DNA of 64,000 nt from Coniella vitis (Eukaryota > Ascomycota > Sordariomycetes > Diaporthales > Schizoparmaceae), in the NCBI GenBank assembly GCA_011317545.1, contig WUJK01000007.1:1054001-1118000 (forward strand), read 5' to 3'. How positions within the stretch are numbered: position 1 is the first letter of the stretch; every line of letters starts with the position of its first letter. The notes under the pieces were generated by a model. That model saw nothing but the letters and a program-made list of their open reading frames with translations. It was not told the DNA's origin and ran no database searches. The position numbers were made by a program, and so were the translations under genes. This document shows, in pieces, positions 23,176 through 35,236 of this stretch.

Positions 23176-26100
23176 TCACGTCAAACGAGTATCCAGCCCC
23201 AATTCCTTCCCAACAACCTCCAACGCTTGTGCAATTAACCCTACAATTTTTTCGTCCCCATTATTGACATTAACCATGGCTGCGCGCACAAGTAAGGGAT
23301 ACAAGCTGTACAAATGTCTTGCACTGGGAGTCCTGCCATCTTGTAGAGCCATGCCCGGGATGGCTTCAGCCTCGCTGTGCAAACCAATCAAGCATTTCAA
23401 GACGCGCTCAAGCTCCCGTCTTTGCGAAAGCGGTTGCGGCATGCGCCCGCGCAGAGGCTGATCTGCAACAAAAGCTCGCAGCGTGAGCGCACATCGTAAA
23501 ATGAGATATGGCGCAGCTGTGCGCGCAAGACGAACATGCAGCGCGTGCGCCCTTTCGCCGCCGCCGCTGCTATTACTGGTATTGTTGCCATTTTCTGATG
23601 TTTCATGTTGCTGCGCGCTGCCACCCGTAGTGTCAGGCACGGGCGACTTCAGGGGATCTAGGGCACTAGGTGCTGATGACGAGGTACCTGGTGCCGGGAA
23701 ACGAGGCGTCGGGGGTTGTAGAACAATCTCCGGCCCTGCTGTCGTCTCGTCATGAGCCTTGACGAGGTCAAAAAGCTCATCCAAGCACATATAGCTGATG
23801 TCTTTGCGTTTGGTAGGTTGAGAGTCGATTGTGCGACCTGCACGAGGCTTACAAATTGTACTCAGGGCCTGATGTAAGCTGTCGACATTGTTGCTATCGT
23901 TGGCGTCGATTATGTCTACTTCCGCTGCCGCCGGGGTATGGATGATGGAGGTGCGGAAAAGTCCTTGTGCGTAGGCCCGGCGTGTAGTATCGGATATTAG
24001 CTCGGACCCCAGTGATGGAATGATGAGCTCCTTGAGCGAGCGAAACGCGGCTATATCGAACTCCTGGTCACTTGCGATATCGGTCCCACTCGCAGCCTTT
24101 TCGTAATTTGCTGTAATGATGCCGTTGGAAATAGACACAATCACGTCCCATATTTCTTGTACTCTGGCTTGCGAGATCTTTGCAGCCTTGACCTGCGGGA
24201 GTGTTGACTCCAGCACAGCCAAGATAGATGTTGTTGCGACCTTCCAGGGTTGCTCGGACTTTGCCGACACAGGGAAGTCGTACTTGAGAATGATGGATTT
24301 TGCGAGCGCAGTAAGCGCGTTGGAAAACGCGCCGCTTACATAAATGTCTGCGTCGGTCGAATTGGATAGGATATGGTACTGGAGTATGCTAATGCTCTCC
24401 TTGGCCACGGCAATATAAGTACCTTTGGACTTTGGCGACTTTGGCGAGCCAGACGTCTCGCGCTTGTCAAAAGCAAGGGCGACGAACTCGGCCACCTCGG
24501 AAATCATGGCAGCTGGCACACCGGGAATATCCGTCCGAACAAGCTTGAGCACTTCCAAGATCCGGTTCTGCAAAGGCGTGACATATTCTGTGTCACTTGC
24601 GTATGAACCTGGTGTGGCCTTCAGCATGGCTTCCTGCAGTAGCTGCAACAGCCTCTTGACCCTTTCAATCGAGAGATCAGCCTGTATGAGGCGATAAAGC
24701 TCAAGAAATGCTTCAACCCAGGAAATAAGGCACTTTTGCCTGTCTTCGTGTTTCCCATTGTCAGACTTCTCAGCCACGGGTATCCGCCGAGCCCAGAGAT
24801 CCCACGCAAGGTCGATAGTCTCCTTGTCAAAGCTCGATCTCCCTCCTTCATCAACCTTGGAAAGAATGCCTCCGAGACTCGAGAATGTTGCGCTGTTAAC
24901 ATCCAGGGCTTCAAAGTCCAACATGGTTCCGAAGTGTCGAATGAGGTCTTGCCACAATACTGTGAAGGCTGGGTAGGCTGCCAGGATATCTGAATAGCTC
25001 GAGAGAAGACTGGAGACGCCTTGGATAACAACTACAGCTGTTTCGTTCCATTCCAAAAGGATGGTGATTTCGCCGGGCTCGTCTCTGACATGTTGAAGTC
25101 TGCTCTCAATAGACGAGAGCAGTTCGAATATGACGTATTTCACGGATATTGACCATGCCTGAGGCCCAAGCGTACTCCCATATGCATGAATGATGCGTAG
25201 TAAAGTGTGTATGGCACTGTTCCTTAACTCCAGACGCTGATCGGTTGTCACCGCAGTGAGACGTAGCAGCAAGAGCATCCAAAGAGCTGCACTGGAACCT
25301 TCTTGGTCAGGATGAGAAGCAAGTTCGATCAATGCATTGTCCTTGGCACCACCAATCATTTCCTCTGTAACGGACATTGCGTTGGATTTCTCTGACAGGA
25401 AATCCGAAATGGCCCAAAAAAATGTTACAGTCTGCGCAAGTCAGCATTCTACGCTTAGAAAGGCGACAGGTGTAGCAATTTGGGAGAGATTGGAAGGAGT
25501 ATAGGTGCGAATACAATTTGGTGCGAGCCGACATACCGTTAAAGCAACATTAAGATCGTCATCTTGAGAACAGAATTTGTACAGGGTATCGACGAGATTA
25601 AGAAAACATAGGTTGGGTAAGGAGGATAAAAAGTCGGAGCATATGAGTTGCAGCGAGCCAAACGAGGCTTTGATGAGTTTGGTAGATCGTGTCGTGAGAA
25701 TTGCATCTGTGTCTGTGCCGCCGGAAGGAGGAGCTTTGTGGACGAAGATGCTATCAATGATCTCAAAAGTGAGGTCCCACCCGCTGACTAGAGTCTCGCC
25801 ACAGTTCTCGAGAATGCTCTTAAGTCCCTCAAGAATGACACGATGTATTTCCGTGTCAATAGACTGACCGGTTACAGATCTCTCTCGCTCCGCAGCCTGA
25901 AGGGGGAGTAAGGCATCTCGGAAAGCCTTCAAGAGACGTGACTGAACCTGGCCACGGACATCGCTGGTCATTGATGCTGTGGCATTGGCAGCTTCAAGGA
26001 CCAGTCGAACGAGTATATCCGCTGCCTTTGCTCTTACTGGTGCAGAAAGGTGGGCTGTGCTCAGAGTGATGTTGAGCTCCGATATTAAAGGCTGCCATCC

Positions 26101-28756
26101 AGATACATCAGGCGAGTTCATCAAAAGTCGTTCGAGATTGATGCTGGCCAGATCGCCTAACTTGGTCAATGCAAATTGATCTGCCTGAACAGGAGCAGAA
26201 GACGTAGAAGTGCTTGGTACTCTCCTGTATGTGGGCGATTGGGGCTGAGAATCTGGCTCTTCAGCAATCGTTTCAGGTCGATTTTCTCGGTCGACCATGT
26301 TTGCATCAGCTTGAGGTCGTTTCTCCAGCAAGCTGCAAACAGCACTGACAACATCCAGAAAGGCGTCGTTGGGGAAGTCGATGGTGCTCTCGAAAAGCCT
26401 GGATGCCGCCGTTTCAACAGACTTGATCTCGGTGCCGAAGTTGGCCAGCAGAGCGCTGGCTTCTTTGTCAGCACTTGGATCTGGTCCTTTGGCAGCAATT
26501 GGTGTTCGGCCGGCCGCTTTGCCGGTTGTAAACAGAACGAAGTCGGCTTGTTGCAGAGTTTCCAATATGATCTGCCACGACGAAGACAATGTGGGCCCCA
26601 AGGCTATACCCAGGTTAAGCAAGGCTCGCAGACACAAGAGGTTGCGCGTATTGAGCGCCATTGTGTTGGTATCAAGGGAGTGTGATCGCGACTTGTCTGC
26701 GCTCGTACTTTGGCTCACCAAATTCTCGACGCTTAACAATCCCCGAGCATTACCCAAGATGCTGTTGCCCGCGGCTTCTGAAGACTGAGTTGTGGATGAC
26801 TGGCGTGAAGGACCTGTGTTCAAACAGGCTGTCAACACGTTTGGAGGAACAGCAGCCTTGCCCAGCGTTGTCAAGAACGCATCCCGCGGAGTGGCCAACT
26901 GAAGCAGGCCGGCAACGTGTGCAAAGCGCTGAAACGCCCTCACTAGGCCGTGATAGTATTCAGAATCAAGCGCGGCGTAGAGAAATGTCGAGCACGTAGC
27001 GAGTATGGCAGGCCAGCACTCATCAATGATGGCAGCACATGTTTCAATCTCTAGAAAGAGAGGGTGCTCCGTCAGGGTGAGTGGGTTAACAGGAACGGGA
27101 TTCTTCTTGAATGACGCGGACCTTTCCAAGGAGGAAGTTGGTGTGTCAGGGCGGTCGTCGCTGGCTTCGGTTGAGCCTGGCTTTCCACGCTTCCGGCTTC
27201 GATCGCCAGGCACAGTCAGAGGCAGCACGAACTTTGCTAAACCTTCGGAAAGGGAGGTGATGCAAGCTAATGTGAGGCTGTACACGTAGGACTCAGGAAT
27301 GGCAGGAGGGTCCGTCTTGTCAAGCTGGTCAATACAAGGCACACGCATTGAACTCCATAGAGTGCTAATTCCAGTGTCGTGTGCATTTCCTCCCACAGAA
27401 CCAGCGATAACTGACACGCTGACCCCACTAGCATCTAGCACAGCCTGGTCTGCTGATGTTGAATAAGGATTTGCAACAGGGATAGTGGACTGATGCGCTA
27501 GGCCAATGGTCACTGGCTTCTCTGTGCTCACGCGGACGAAGGTCGCAGTCAGATTCCTGAGTATATCCTTTTCCCCTTCCTTGGCGTCGAATGCTTGGTA
27601 GATGCGCCGGACCAGGGCGGGTTCGGCAAATATACCGCGGAACACTTCCATACACAACGACCTTTTCCACAGAGCTGTATCTTGGTCCAAAATGTGCGTC
27701 AGAATGGCTAGAGCCTCGCCGCTTTCCTTTGGTATCAGGCCGATGTGCCTGCGTAGCAAAGTATACAAGATGCGAAAGAGTCTGACCGAGGCAGCAAAAG
27801 GCGGCTTTCCTTGAAGGCTTTTGATAATGAAGGGCATAACCTTGGTTCGGAGGACATGCACCTGTTCAGGATGGCTCGCAAATATGGCGGCATGGTTCGT
27901 CAAGGCTGACTCTATCAGCTCAAGACCGAACGTCTGCTGGAGCCCTGAGAACCTGAGATACTCTGGTCTCTGTGCCTGGGTCATGAGGCACAGGTCATTG
28001 AAGACACGATAGGCGTCCAAAGCGGCTGCCTTGAGCCGGACATCTCCATCCTGTGCCGGTGCATTGCCGACGAACGGGGCATCTGCCAGCCTGTCCTCTA
28101 CCACGACTTTTTCGAAGACGGAGACGACGAGTTGCTGCAAAGTGGCTGCAGAGGTGTTATTGACGATGGCGTTTTTGCTGGACTGCAGGACAAAGCAGAT
28201 GTTAAGTGCAGTGACCAAGAGGTCATCCCTGATATCAGTGGCGTAATTCTGCAAGAGTGACGGCAGGGCCTGGAGAATCTTGAGTTGTACATCGAGACCG
28301 GCAGAGGTTGCCTCACGGAGCGCTTCCAAGACAGGGCTCAATTTCGATCTTGGCAGCGCCTTGGAAACGATGAGGCGCTGCAGGCACACTATTGCTATGC
28401 TGGTGAACTTTGCATTTTTAGTGCCACAGGCTATTATAAAGGGGTTGGCGAATGCAGCTCTTTGTGAGAGTTCTACAGAAATTGCCAGTCAATAAATATG
28501 CGTGTGCCCTCAATACATAGTCAAGTAATGGATCCAGGAGTGACTGACCTGCGCCAAGCTGGGCCTCAGTTACACGGAGACTCTTGAGTTCCTCTAGAGA
28601 CTTTTCTGCAGCCTGTCATTCAACAACATCAGTCAATTGTACTGTAAATCTGTGTCGATTACGGAAACCCCCTTATACCTGTCTGAGATCTTGGTGTTTG
28701 CGCTTGCTCTCAGTGATGAGGTTGTTGAGCTCCGTCGCAAGAAGCTGGGCAGACAT
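23176..28756 (-). CDS. MON2: MON2 family Golgi/endosome trafficking scaffold
   Basis: Large peripheral scaffold related to Sec7-type Arf-GEFs but lacking a Sec7 domain. With Dop1 and the flippase Neo1 it acts in endosome-to-Golgi and vacuole traffic. Exons are 28679-28756, 28549-28612, 25537-28472 and 23176-25431 (1777 residues). Introns are 66, 76 and 105 nt. Exons 1-3 give the DCB-like N-terminus: MSAQLLATELNNLITESKRK, then the coil AAEKSLEELKSLR, then ELSQRAAFANPFIIACGTKN with FTSIAIVCLQRLI. The HUS-like and HDS repeats follow as armadillo-type helices. The last exon starts TVTFFWAISDFLSEKSNAM, a block conserved in the family, and ends KELGLDTRLT. Two Ser/Thr/Pro-rich loops lie near residues 450-475 and 770-800. 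The gene is divergent from the MMS2-like gene with 585 bp between start codons. Confidence 0.92.
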
Positions 28757-29341
28757 GGTGGCCTTGTTGGGGGAAGGGATGTGGATTTGGATCTCATGTC
28801 ACCCTGGCTCACACACGCTCATTAGGCAGAATCAAGATGACGGGCATGTTGGAAGAAGCAGATCCCAAAGAGGTGTGGTGTGGACTGTTCCCTCGTCCTC
28901 GTCAGCGTCCAGGCGAAGCAACAGTAACAGCGGGCTCGCTGGAGATGCCACATCAGTCAATCACTGACTGGCTGGGCATGGTCAGGGGCTCGGGTGGTAG
29001 TCAGTCTGCTTAGTCAATGTCATTGCGTTAACTATGTACCCAAGTACCTACCTAGGGAGGTGGTCATCGTACTGTGCCAGTTGTGCACACGGGCCGCGGC
29101 GGGGAGCCTCACAGTGGGTTTCGCGGCGGGGTCCAACTAACGCAGCCGGCGCCTTGTGGTTGCCTCGTTTGTGTGTTATGCCCCGCCTTGTCTGGCGCAG
29201 TGACGACAACAGGACAGCTTTGTTACATCTTCAAATTTCAATGCGCGCACGCTGATATCAAGGTTATCTGCATAAATCAAGCTTCTCTTTCCGTATTCTT
29301 GTCGGCATACTATCCTTTTCCATTGCCTCGAAACAACGATC
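28757..29341. promoter_or_regulatory. bidirectional promoter region, MON2 / MMS2-like
   Basis: 585 bases between two divergent start codons. No gene is supported in between. The stretch holds GC-rich (about 29090-29160) and then pyrimidine-rich sequence just before the MMS2-like start. Specific binding sites cannot be called. Confidence 0.5.
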
Positions 29342-30061
29342 ATGGCTGTGGCTGCGACTGTGCCACGCAACTTTAAGCTCCTCGAGGAGCTTGAGAAGGG
29401 AGAGAAGGGCTTGAGCAATGGTATGACTGTCGCGTGACAGGGTGCCCAATGTTGTATTGAAGCTAAAGAACCCTGACTCTTGTGTCTACTTTTTAGGCAC
29501 CTGCTCCTACGGTCTCGAGGACCAAGAAGACATCTCGTTGACAAATTGGCGAGGAACGATCATGGGCCCTCCTCACGTACGATTCACTCCATCCGTCCAT
29601 CTCGCATGCGATAGCAGCACGCGAATGCAGAAATTCCGAACATCTGGGTCGCTAACGGCATTTCCATCACCTTAGGGACACTTTGAGAACCGAATCTACG
29701 AGCTGAAGATCGTGTGCGGCCCTCAGTACCCCAAGCAGCCACCAGTCATCCACTTCATCACTCAGATCAACCTCCCTGGAGTCGACCAGCACTCTGGCCT
29801 CGTCGACCAGAACATCATCGGTGGCGATCTGAGGGACTGGGAAAAGAATACTAAAGACTCTGGTCCTAGAGCGCAGCAGAGGGTGAGCATCGAAGCTGCA
29901 TTGAGCGCCATAAGATAGTGAGTACTGCCTAGGCAAACAGCCCTCTGCTTACGATTCATCGTTGGGTGTTACAGTTTGGCTAATGCACCTGCTACTCTAG
30001 TCATATGGAGCAGTATAAGAAGCTTCCTCAGCCTCCAGAAGGCACGAAGTATGCCGATTAG
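29342..30061 (+). CDS. MMS2-like ubiquitin E2 variant (UEV)
   Basis: Catalytically inactive E2-like partner of Ubc13 in Lys63-linked ubiquitin chain synthesis for error-free DNA damage tolerance. Exons are 29342-29420, 29497-29576, 29676-29917 and 30001-30061 (153 residues). Introns are 76, 99 and 83 nt with GTATGA, GTACGA and GTGAGT donors. The family N-terminus is plain (PRNFKLLEELEKGEKGLSNG, then TCSYGLEDQEDI and GTIMGPPHGHFENRIYEL), as is the C-terminal KKLPQPPEGTKY. No cysteine lies at the E2 active-site position, as in UEVs. Two oddities: INLPGV replaces the usual INLPCV, and between LRDW and the last helix there are about 15 extra residues (EKNTKDSGPRAQQR region), where Mms2 has the short RDYTMET-type segment. 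It may be a paralogue rather than the main MMS2. Confidence 0.85.
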
Positions 30062-30687
30062 AAGGCGCTGGTGGACGCCTTCTTAGACAAGGACACGCTC
30101 GATGATTTGTGCAGTCAGTAAATGGAACAGGGCTTTCTGGCTTCAGATATTGTTCGAGTGCTTACGGAACAAACATCCAGCCACTCGACGAGGCCTGCTT
30201 GAATTCAGGGCAAAAGATGGGGACATTTTGCGATGGGACAAGAAGAAGCGATTGAAGCCCAGCCTTTGATTTTTCCTTTCCTTGCATGCAACTGCATTTC
30301 AGGGGTTCTGGGGCCGGCTCTGTTTACAGGGCGTAGACTCGGCCTCTTGTATGGAATTTACATTTCAATAACAACAAAATCCCAAGAGCGTGCTCGTCGT
30401 GGAGTTGCATACACCCTACCAGGTACATCGAATTGGATGGACGGGGGAGGAAGTACGGTGCTAACACAGTACGCTCACACGCTTGCTAAAGTGCATACTT
30501 GCCATAGGTACCTGCCCAGGCTAGGTAGATGGTCCGAGCGTCCTGACAGTGCTCGTGGTACAGCATTGTGATCGCAAAAACTCTCTAACCTGTAATCCCA
30601 TTCGCACAACCAAGCAAGCAAATAAAACAACACATATGGACTGAAGTTACTGCCAGTGTCGAGGCTAACTGCCCAGAGTCCAAATGA
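30062..30687. other. intergenic region between MMS2-like and LYR genes
   Basis: Holds the 3' UTR of the first gene and the promoter of the second. Frames up to 112 codons exist at 30233-30571, but without domain or splice support. No RNA gene was seen. Confidence 0.5.
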
Positions 30688-31777
30688 ATGCCGTCACTCT
30701 TCGTTCCAGCCCGCGATACGCGGCATAGAGCAGCATGTAAGTATCCTGTGCCTCTTCTGCTTACCTTTCTACATGCTTCGTCGAGTATGAGAAGGGCCAA
30801 ATTCTGACTTGCTTCGTGTTCCAGGCTTCGCCCTCTACCGGGCTCTGCTCCGCCAAATCCCCCGCGTCACCCTCCCCAATGACCTCTCGTCGCGCCCTGG
30901 GTGGGACCACCCGCTACGCCATCTCATGCGCAGCGGCTTTGCGCGCAACAAAACTGACACCTCGCCGCGCCTCATCACCTCGGCCTTCAAAAGCGGCTAC
31001 CGCTTCCTCACTCTCCTCTCCCATGCCCACGATTCTTCCAGCACCCAGCACGCCGAAATCGTCGCCTTTTTGCGCGAGCGCCAAGCGAAATTCCCTCCCA
31101 ATGCTCCCCCCAAACTATTCAAACCGCCGGCTAAGCCGCCCGTGGTCCCACGCGAGGAGCGCCCCCCGCCGATCCTGACGAAAATCAGCGCACCGGGGGA
31201 GAAGCCAGTGTTTACGTCGACGTTCCGCCCGCGGCCTCTACATGAACTCTCGGGCGGGGTGCGCAAAGTGCCCGTCATTGACCAGACGACCAACTATGCG
31301 TTCTTGCGCATCGGCAAGCCGCAGTCGCACTGGCACGCGAATTTCCTCCGGCGGAAAGCGGATAAGCGGTATGCGCGCATCCATGCTGCGCTTGATATGT
31401 GGGATGATGCACGGCCTGCGGCGGCGCAGGAGGATATGTGGGAACGGACGCTTGCGCGGTTGGCCGCGCAGGAAGGGGTTGATATCGGTGCCAACAAGGA
31501 CGGCGATGGAACGATGATTGTGGCCGATCACAAGACGGGTTGGAGGCACCGTGTGGGACCGTACGAGTATGTGGTGAGAGAGTTTGGCACTTATCGTCTT
31601 CGGAGGCTGTTGGATGAAGAAGCCGAGGACATGATTGCGCGTGCAAAGGCCTTCAATGAAATTGTCTACGAAGAGAGGAAGCTTGCGGCCAAAGAGAAGG
31701 AGGAGAAGCGGGAGAGGAGATATCGAGCTTGGGTAGAGAGGGAGAGGTTGGCGGGGAGAGAGGTAGAGGAGCGGTAG
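30688..31777 (+). CDS. LYR-motif (Complex1_LYR) mitochondrial-type protein
   Basis: LYR proteins bind the acyl carrier protein and act in assembly of respiratory complexes, iron-sulfur proteins or mitoribosomes; the exact role of this one is unknown. Exon 1 is 30688-30736 (MPSLFVPARDTRHRAA) and exon 2 is 30825-31777, 333 residues. The 88-nt intron (donor GTAAGT, acceptor GTTCCAG) joins to CFALYRALLRQIPRVTLP, placing the L-Y-R tripeptide at residues 20-22 with Arg and hydrophobic residues downstream as in the family. The middle is Pro-rich (about 115-150). The C-terminal 50 residues are a strongly charged helix (KEKEEKRERRYRAWVERERL). The family core is only about 80 residues, so this is an extended fungal form. 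An overlapping ATG four bases upstream is in another frame. Confidence 0.82.
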
Positions 31778-32056
31778 ATTTAGCAACGACGGTCCGTAGG
31801 CGCACCTCTGCATACTTAGGCTATATGCAAGGCTATTGCATGCACTCAACTACATTGATATTGATATACGAGTTACATTCTCCGCAGTTTGGATGGCCAA
31901 ATGTATCATCTGCACTCGCATTCTACTCGAGTAGAGCCCAGTCATGGCAGGAAGACGCGACCGCCCACTGGAACATAAAGTTTCGCGAAAGGCCGAGTAT
32001 TCTTTCATAAACCAGATCAAAGCTTCGCTGTTTACCACCCTTACGCAGACTAGTTC

Positions 32057-34073
32057 TCATGGCCCCCAATTGCTTCCGGTATTTGTCGCTATCCAAAAGG
32101 CGCGTTTGATATCTCGTCGTCGAAAACCAGGCGACCGTCCCAGGCACATACCACGACTGACCAATTCTGTCATGATTCTTGTCAGCCAAAGCCGGTAATC
32201 TATAATACCAAAAGAAGAACGCGTGATTATCGGAACTCACCTCGAACAAGATGCTCCACGTCAATGGTAACAATTTTCCTTCCGGCGCCAGTGGTGCTAG
32301 AAAAAGGAAGCAGGCCATTCGCGCTGTCAAAGAAAGGGTTTTGCACATCGTCACTCCTGTCCCAAACCATGTCTTCTGGCGTCACCATCGCCGACTCGGG
32401 CGTGGCACCAGATCCAGACTCTGGCGATAAGGTGGCCCACTCATTATTATATGAACTCGGCGCGTTATCCTTCGGATCGCCCTGTCGGCCCTCTTCCCAC
32501 CACTGGGCATCGACCTCTGCCGTAACAAAATCCTGTCCTGGCGGGATTGCCACGCCTTTGCTGCGGAGGTACAAGTCCACCTCATCTGGATCATAAAAGT
32601 CTCCTTGGAACCCGGGCAAGTTGATTCTCATTTTGCTGTTGAGAAGATTGTCGCGCACATCGTTGGCGCCCGCATTGAACGGGCCGAACCCAAACGAGGT
32701 GCCAAGGGCATGCTTGCCAACATCCTTTGTGCCTTGGTTGCCTGCCAACAATTGTTTCCCGGGCTCGCTGCAAGTGGAGGTGATGTCGGCAAAGGCATTC
32801 TGGCCGGTGCCTCCTAATGCCCAAAAGGGTGCTGACCAGTTGTTTAGCGACTGCGTTTTGTCTTTGGCAAAACTGCGCTCGATCCGGTCGCGAATCTGTT
32901 CTACAGACTCAAAGAGCAAGCAGAAGCCAAAAATGCGTTTGAATAAGTCCTTGGGCGGGTCAGGCATAGTGACCAAGCTATAGCCCCGCTGTAAAGAGGT
33001 GCGTTGAAGCCGCCGACCAAATGATATTTCATTGTAGTTGTAATTAATGGGAGGGGCCAAGGAAGTGAGAAATGGCGACAGAGACGCTGGGGGAGCGGTC
33101 GCCAAGCTGGTAGGTTGGTGGGAGCTGGTGGGACTGTTGCCATCCGTCGAGTCGTTGTTTGCAAAGAAGTCGGCAAACGACTCGTCGCTTGACATGTCCA
33201 ATGGAAAGCTAGCATTGTCGAGGGTCGGCATCGTGATCACTTCATACCCAAAGCCTGAGGCGCCTTGAGCAGTGCCAAGTGGTTCCTCCAAAGGCAACGC
33301 AGAACCTGTCATAGGTGTGGCCTGCTCCAGCTCCAGCTCATTGATGATAGTATAACCCCAGACTGCGCTGTTGCCGTCGACGGGAGTCTGTACCTCCACA
33401 ACCTCTGGTGAACTGGAATCTGCCTTCTCGTTCTGATTTTGTGGAGGCGGGGGAGTGTTTGCGTCCGAAGCATCCCGATCCGAGCCCTCGTTCTCAAGTT
33501 CCTCGCTCGATTTCTTGGCAAGGGACAGAAACACCTCGGTGACTGCCTGCAGCTCTCGAGCAAAATCCGGCGCCATGGCGAGGATGCCGTGGCTTACAGC
33601 GTGGTCATGAAGCTTCATAAAGGCCCTTGTCATCTCTTCATTGGTCTCTCGCAGGTCTTGGACCTTTTTCTCAAGCGTTTGGATCGCATTCTCCTTCCTG
33701 CTGCGGTATGCTCGTTGAGCGAGGCGTATCTGGGTCCTCCGCCGCTATCATGACGGGGTCAGCGTGAGGAGTGGTTGAAAGGCACTCGCCGTGCATACAA
33801 GGAGGTCGGCCCACTTACATCAGCGGCAGTCTGATCTGTGGTGTCCAGCCTCGGCCTCCCTCTGGCCCGCTTGGTCTTGTCTTCTGCCTCATCATGCTCT
33901 TGCACGGTGGCTGTCGCTGTAGACGTCCTTGCTCGTTTGCGGGGCACCTCGTCCCTGTGAGGCCGAGCTGCCTTCCTTGTCTTGAGCGTTTTGCCGCCTG
34001 GATAGACGCCATCGTATTGCTCTGCATTCAGAATCGCAAGAGGAGAAGCCATCATGTCACTGCCGAGCTTCAT
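32057..34073 (-). CDS. bZIP transcription factor (fungal AP-1-like)
   Basis: DNA-binding regulator. Exons are 33819-34073, 32241-33744 and 32057-32166 (622 residues); introns 74 and 74 nt. Exon 1 ends TTDQTAAD. After the first intron (donor GTAAGT, acceptor ATGATAG) exon 2 opens with the basic region RRRTQIRLAQRAYRSRKENA, followed by a leucine-zipper-like coil (IQTLEKKVQDLRETNEEM). A Lys/Arg-rich stretch before it (KTRKAARPHRDEVPRKRAR) is a likely nuclear signal. The middle is acidic and Ser/Thr/Pro-rich, as in activation regions, with an AMAPDFARELQAVTEVFLSL helix conserved in this class. The second intron (donor GTGAGT, acceptor ATGACAG) adds a tail ELVSRGMCLGRSPGFRRRD ending in FWIAT and a TGA. 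The start chosen (34073, MKLGSDMMASPL) is the first Met giving a typical N-terminus; a longer in-frame ORF upstream is probably leader. Targets unknown. Confidence 0.85.
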
Positions 34074-35019
34074 GTTCACGAAGTAGTGGGGAATATGGTC
34101 GAGACAAGGGCAACAGGGTACGTGACAGGCCGCCACTGCAGCAGTAAACCGACGGCAACGGGATCGTGACCTCCTTACAAGTGAAGTAGGGCTTTGAATA
34201 TGGTTGTTTAGGAATTCAGGCCTCAGCTGACACGATCCGGTGAGTCCGTACAGGATATAGCGCAATTATCATAACCGTGATGGAACTAGCCCGTTGGTGT
34301 TTCTCGGCGTCCGTCCAGACGTCAAAAGACAATTTTCAGCCTGCGAGCATACTATAAGGTGGAGGATAAGCTAAGAGCCTGAGGGTGGTCGACTCGGACT
34401 CGGTGTGTCTGGTCGACAGCCGGGCCTAGCTATAAGTACACCGTCGACGCGCCCTTTCGGAATCAAGCCATGCTGAATAATGCGGCTGGCAAAGCATGCT
34501 TGTCGAAAAGGGCGGGATGGAAGGGTGCTGCTCGTGAACGTGAAAGTAAAAGGGAAGTTACTCCAGGTGGGCTGCTTGGCACTGCCTCCCCCAGAGTGTG
34601 GCCGCGCATTATGCATATCACAAACGTCGCCCGTTGTGCCGTTTGCATGAGGCCGTCCTACAACAGCCGCAGGGGTCCATTGCTGGGCCCGGTTCATGAT
34701 TAGTGAACATATCGTTTCGGCTGCACATACTATGGTACAAGCTGTCAGCAGGCTGTCCTACCTGGGCATGTCGAAGCTCGTAGTAAGCAAAGCTGACATA
34801 TTGTTTGTTAGCGCAGAAGTCATATTGCTGACTCGTGGCTGCATTTCCGTATGTTAGAAACGCCGATGCGTACATAGTACATAAATTGAAGAAGGGTTGG
34901 CAAGGGTTGGGCAAGCCTTCTTATTCGGTGAGGACAGCTTTGCAGGTGGGAAGTGTCCTTCACAAGAGTACCTCTCTAAATACTTATGTAAGCACAGCAA
35001 ATGGGGATTGCCGTCAGCT
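34074..35019. other. bZIP upstream region, host sequence before the retroelement island
   Basis: GC-normal DNA with no supported gene. It ends exactly at the TGATT target-site copy (35020-35024) of the Copia-type insertion. CpA and TpG dinucleotides are frequent here, in sharp contrast to the next base pairs. Confidence 0.6.
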
Positions 35020-35024
35020 TGATT

Positions 35025-35236
35025 TGTGAAAGTGGCATTCAACCCTAACCCGAAAGCCATTATGTTAGCCTGACAATGGGCTTTATATAAGCAGAATAAT
35101 GGCTTCGGCAACACTTAAATATTCGAATAATAGCTCTTTTTATAGCTAGATATATAGAATATACACTCTTTTAACCTCTCTTTTGTTTCGCCTGTTTTAG
35201 CTAATAACTAAGCTTTATATATACCTTATTTTCTTA
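35025..35236 (+). repeat. Copia 5' LTR
   Basis: Starts TGTGAAAGTGGCATTC right after the TGATT duplication and ends TTTTCTTA. It matches the 3' LTR along its length, with differences mostly of the CA/TA and TG/TA type (for example TGGCATTC against TAGCATTT). The 5' third is less mutated than the rest. Confidence 0.9.

Noticed and set aside
30809..31777. LYR protein starting at 30809
   Set aside because: That start is TTG, inside the intron. The spliced exon 1 at 30688-30736 gives an ATG and a typical family N-terminus.
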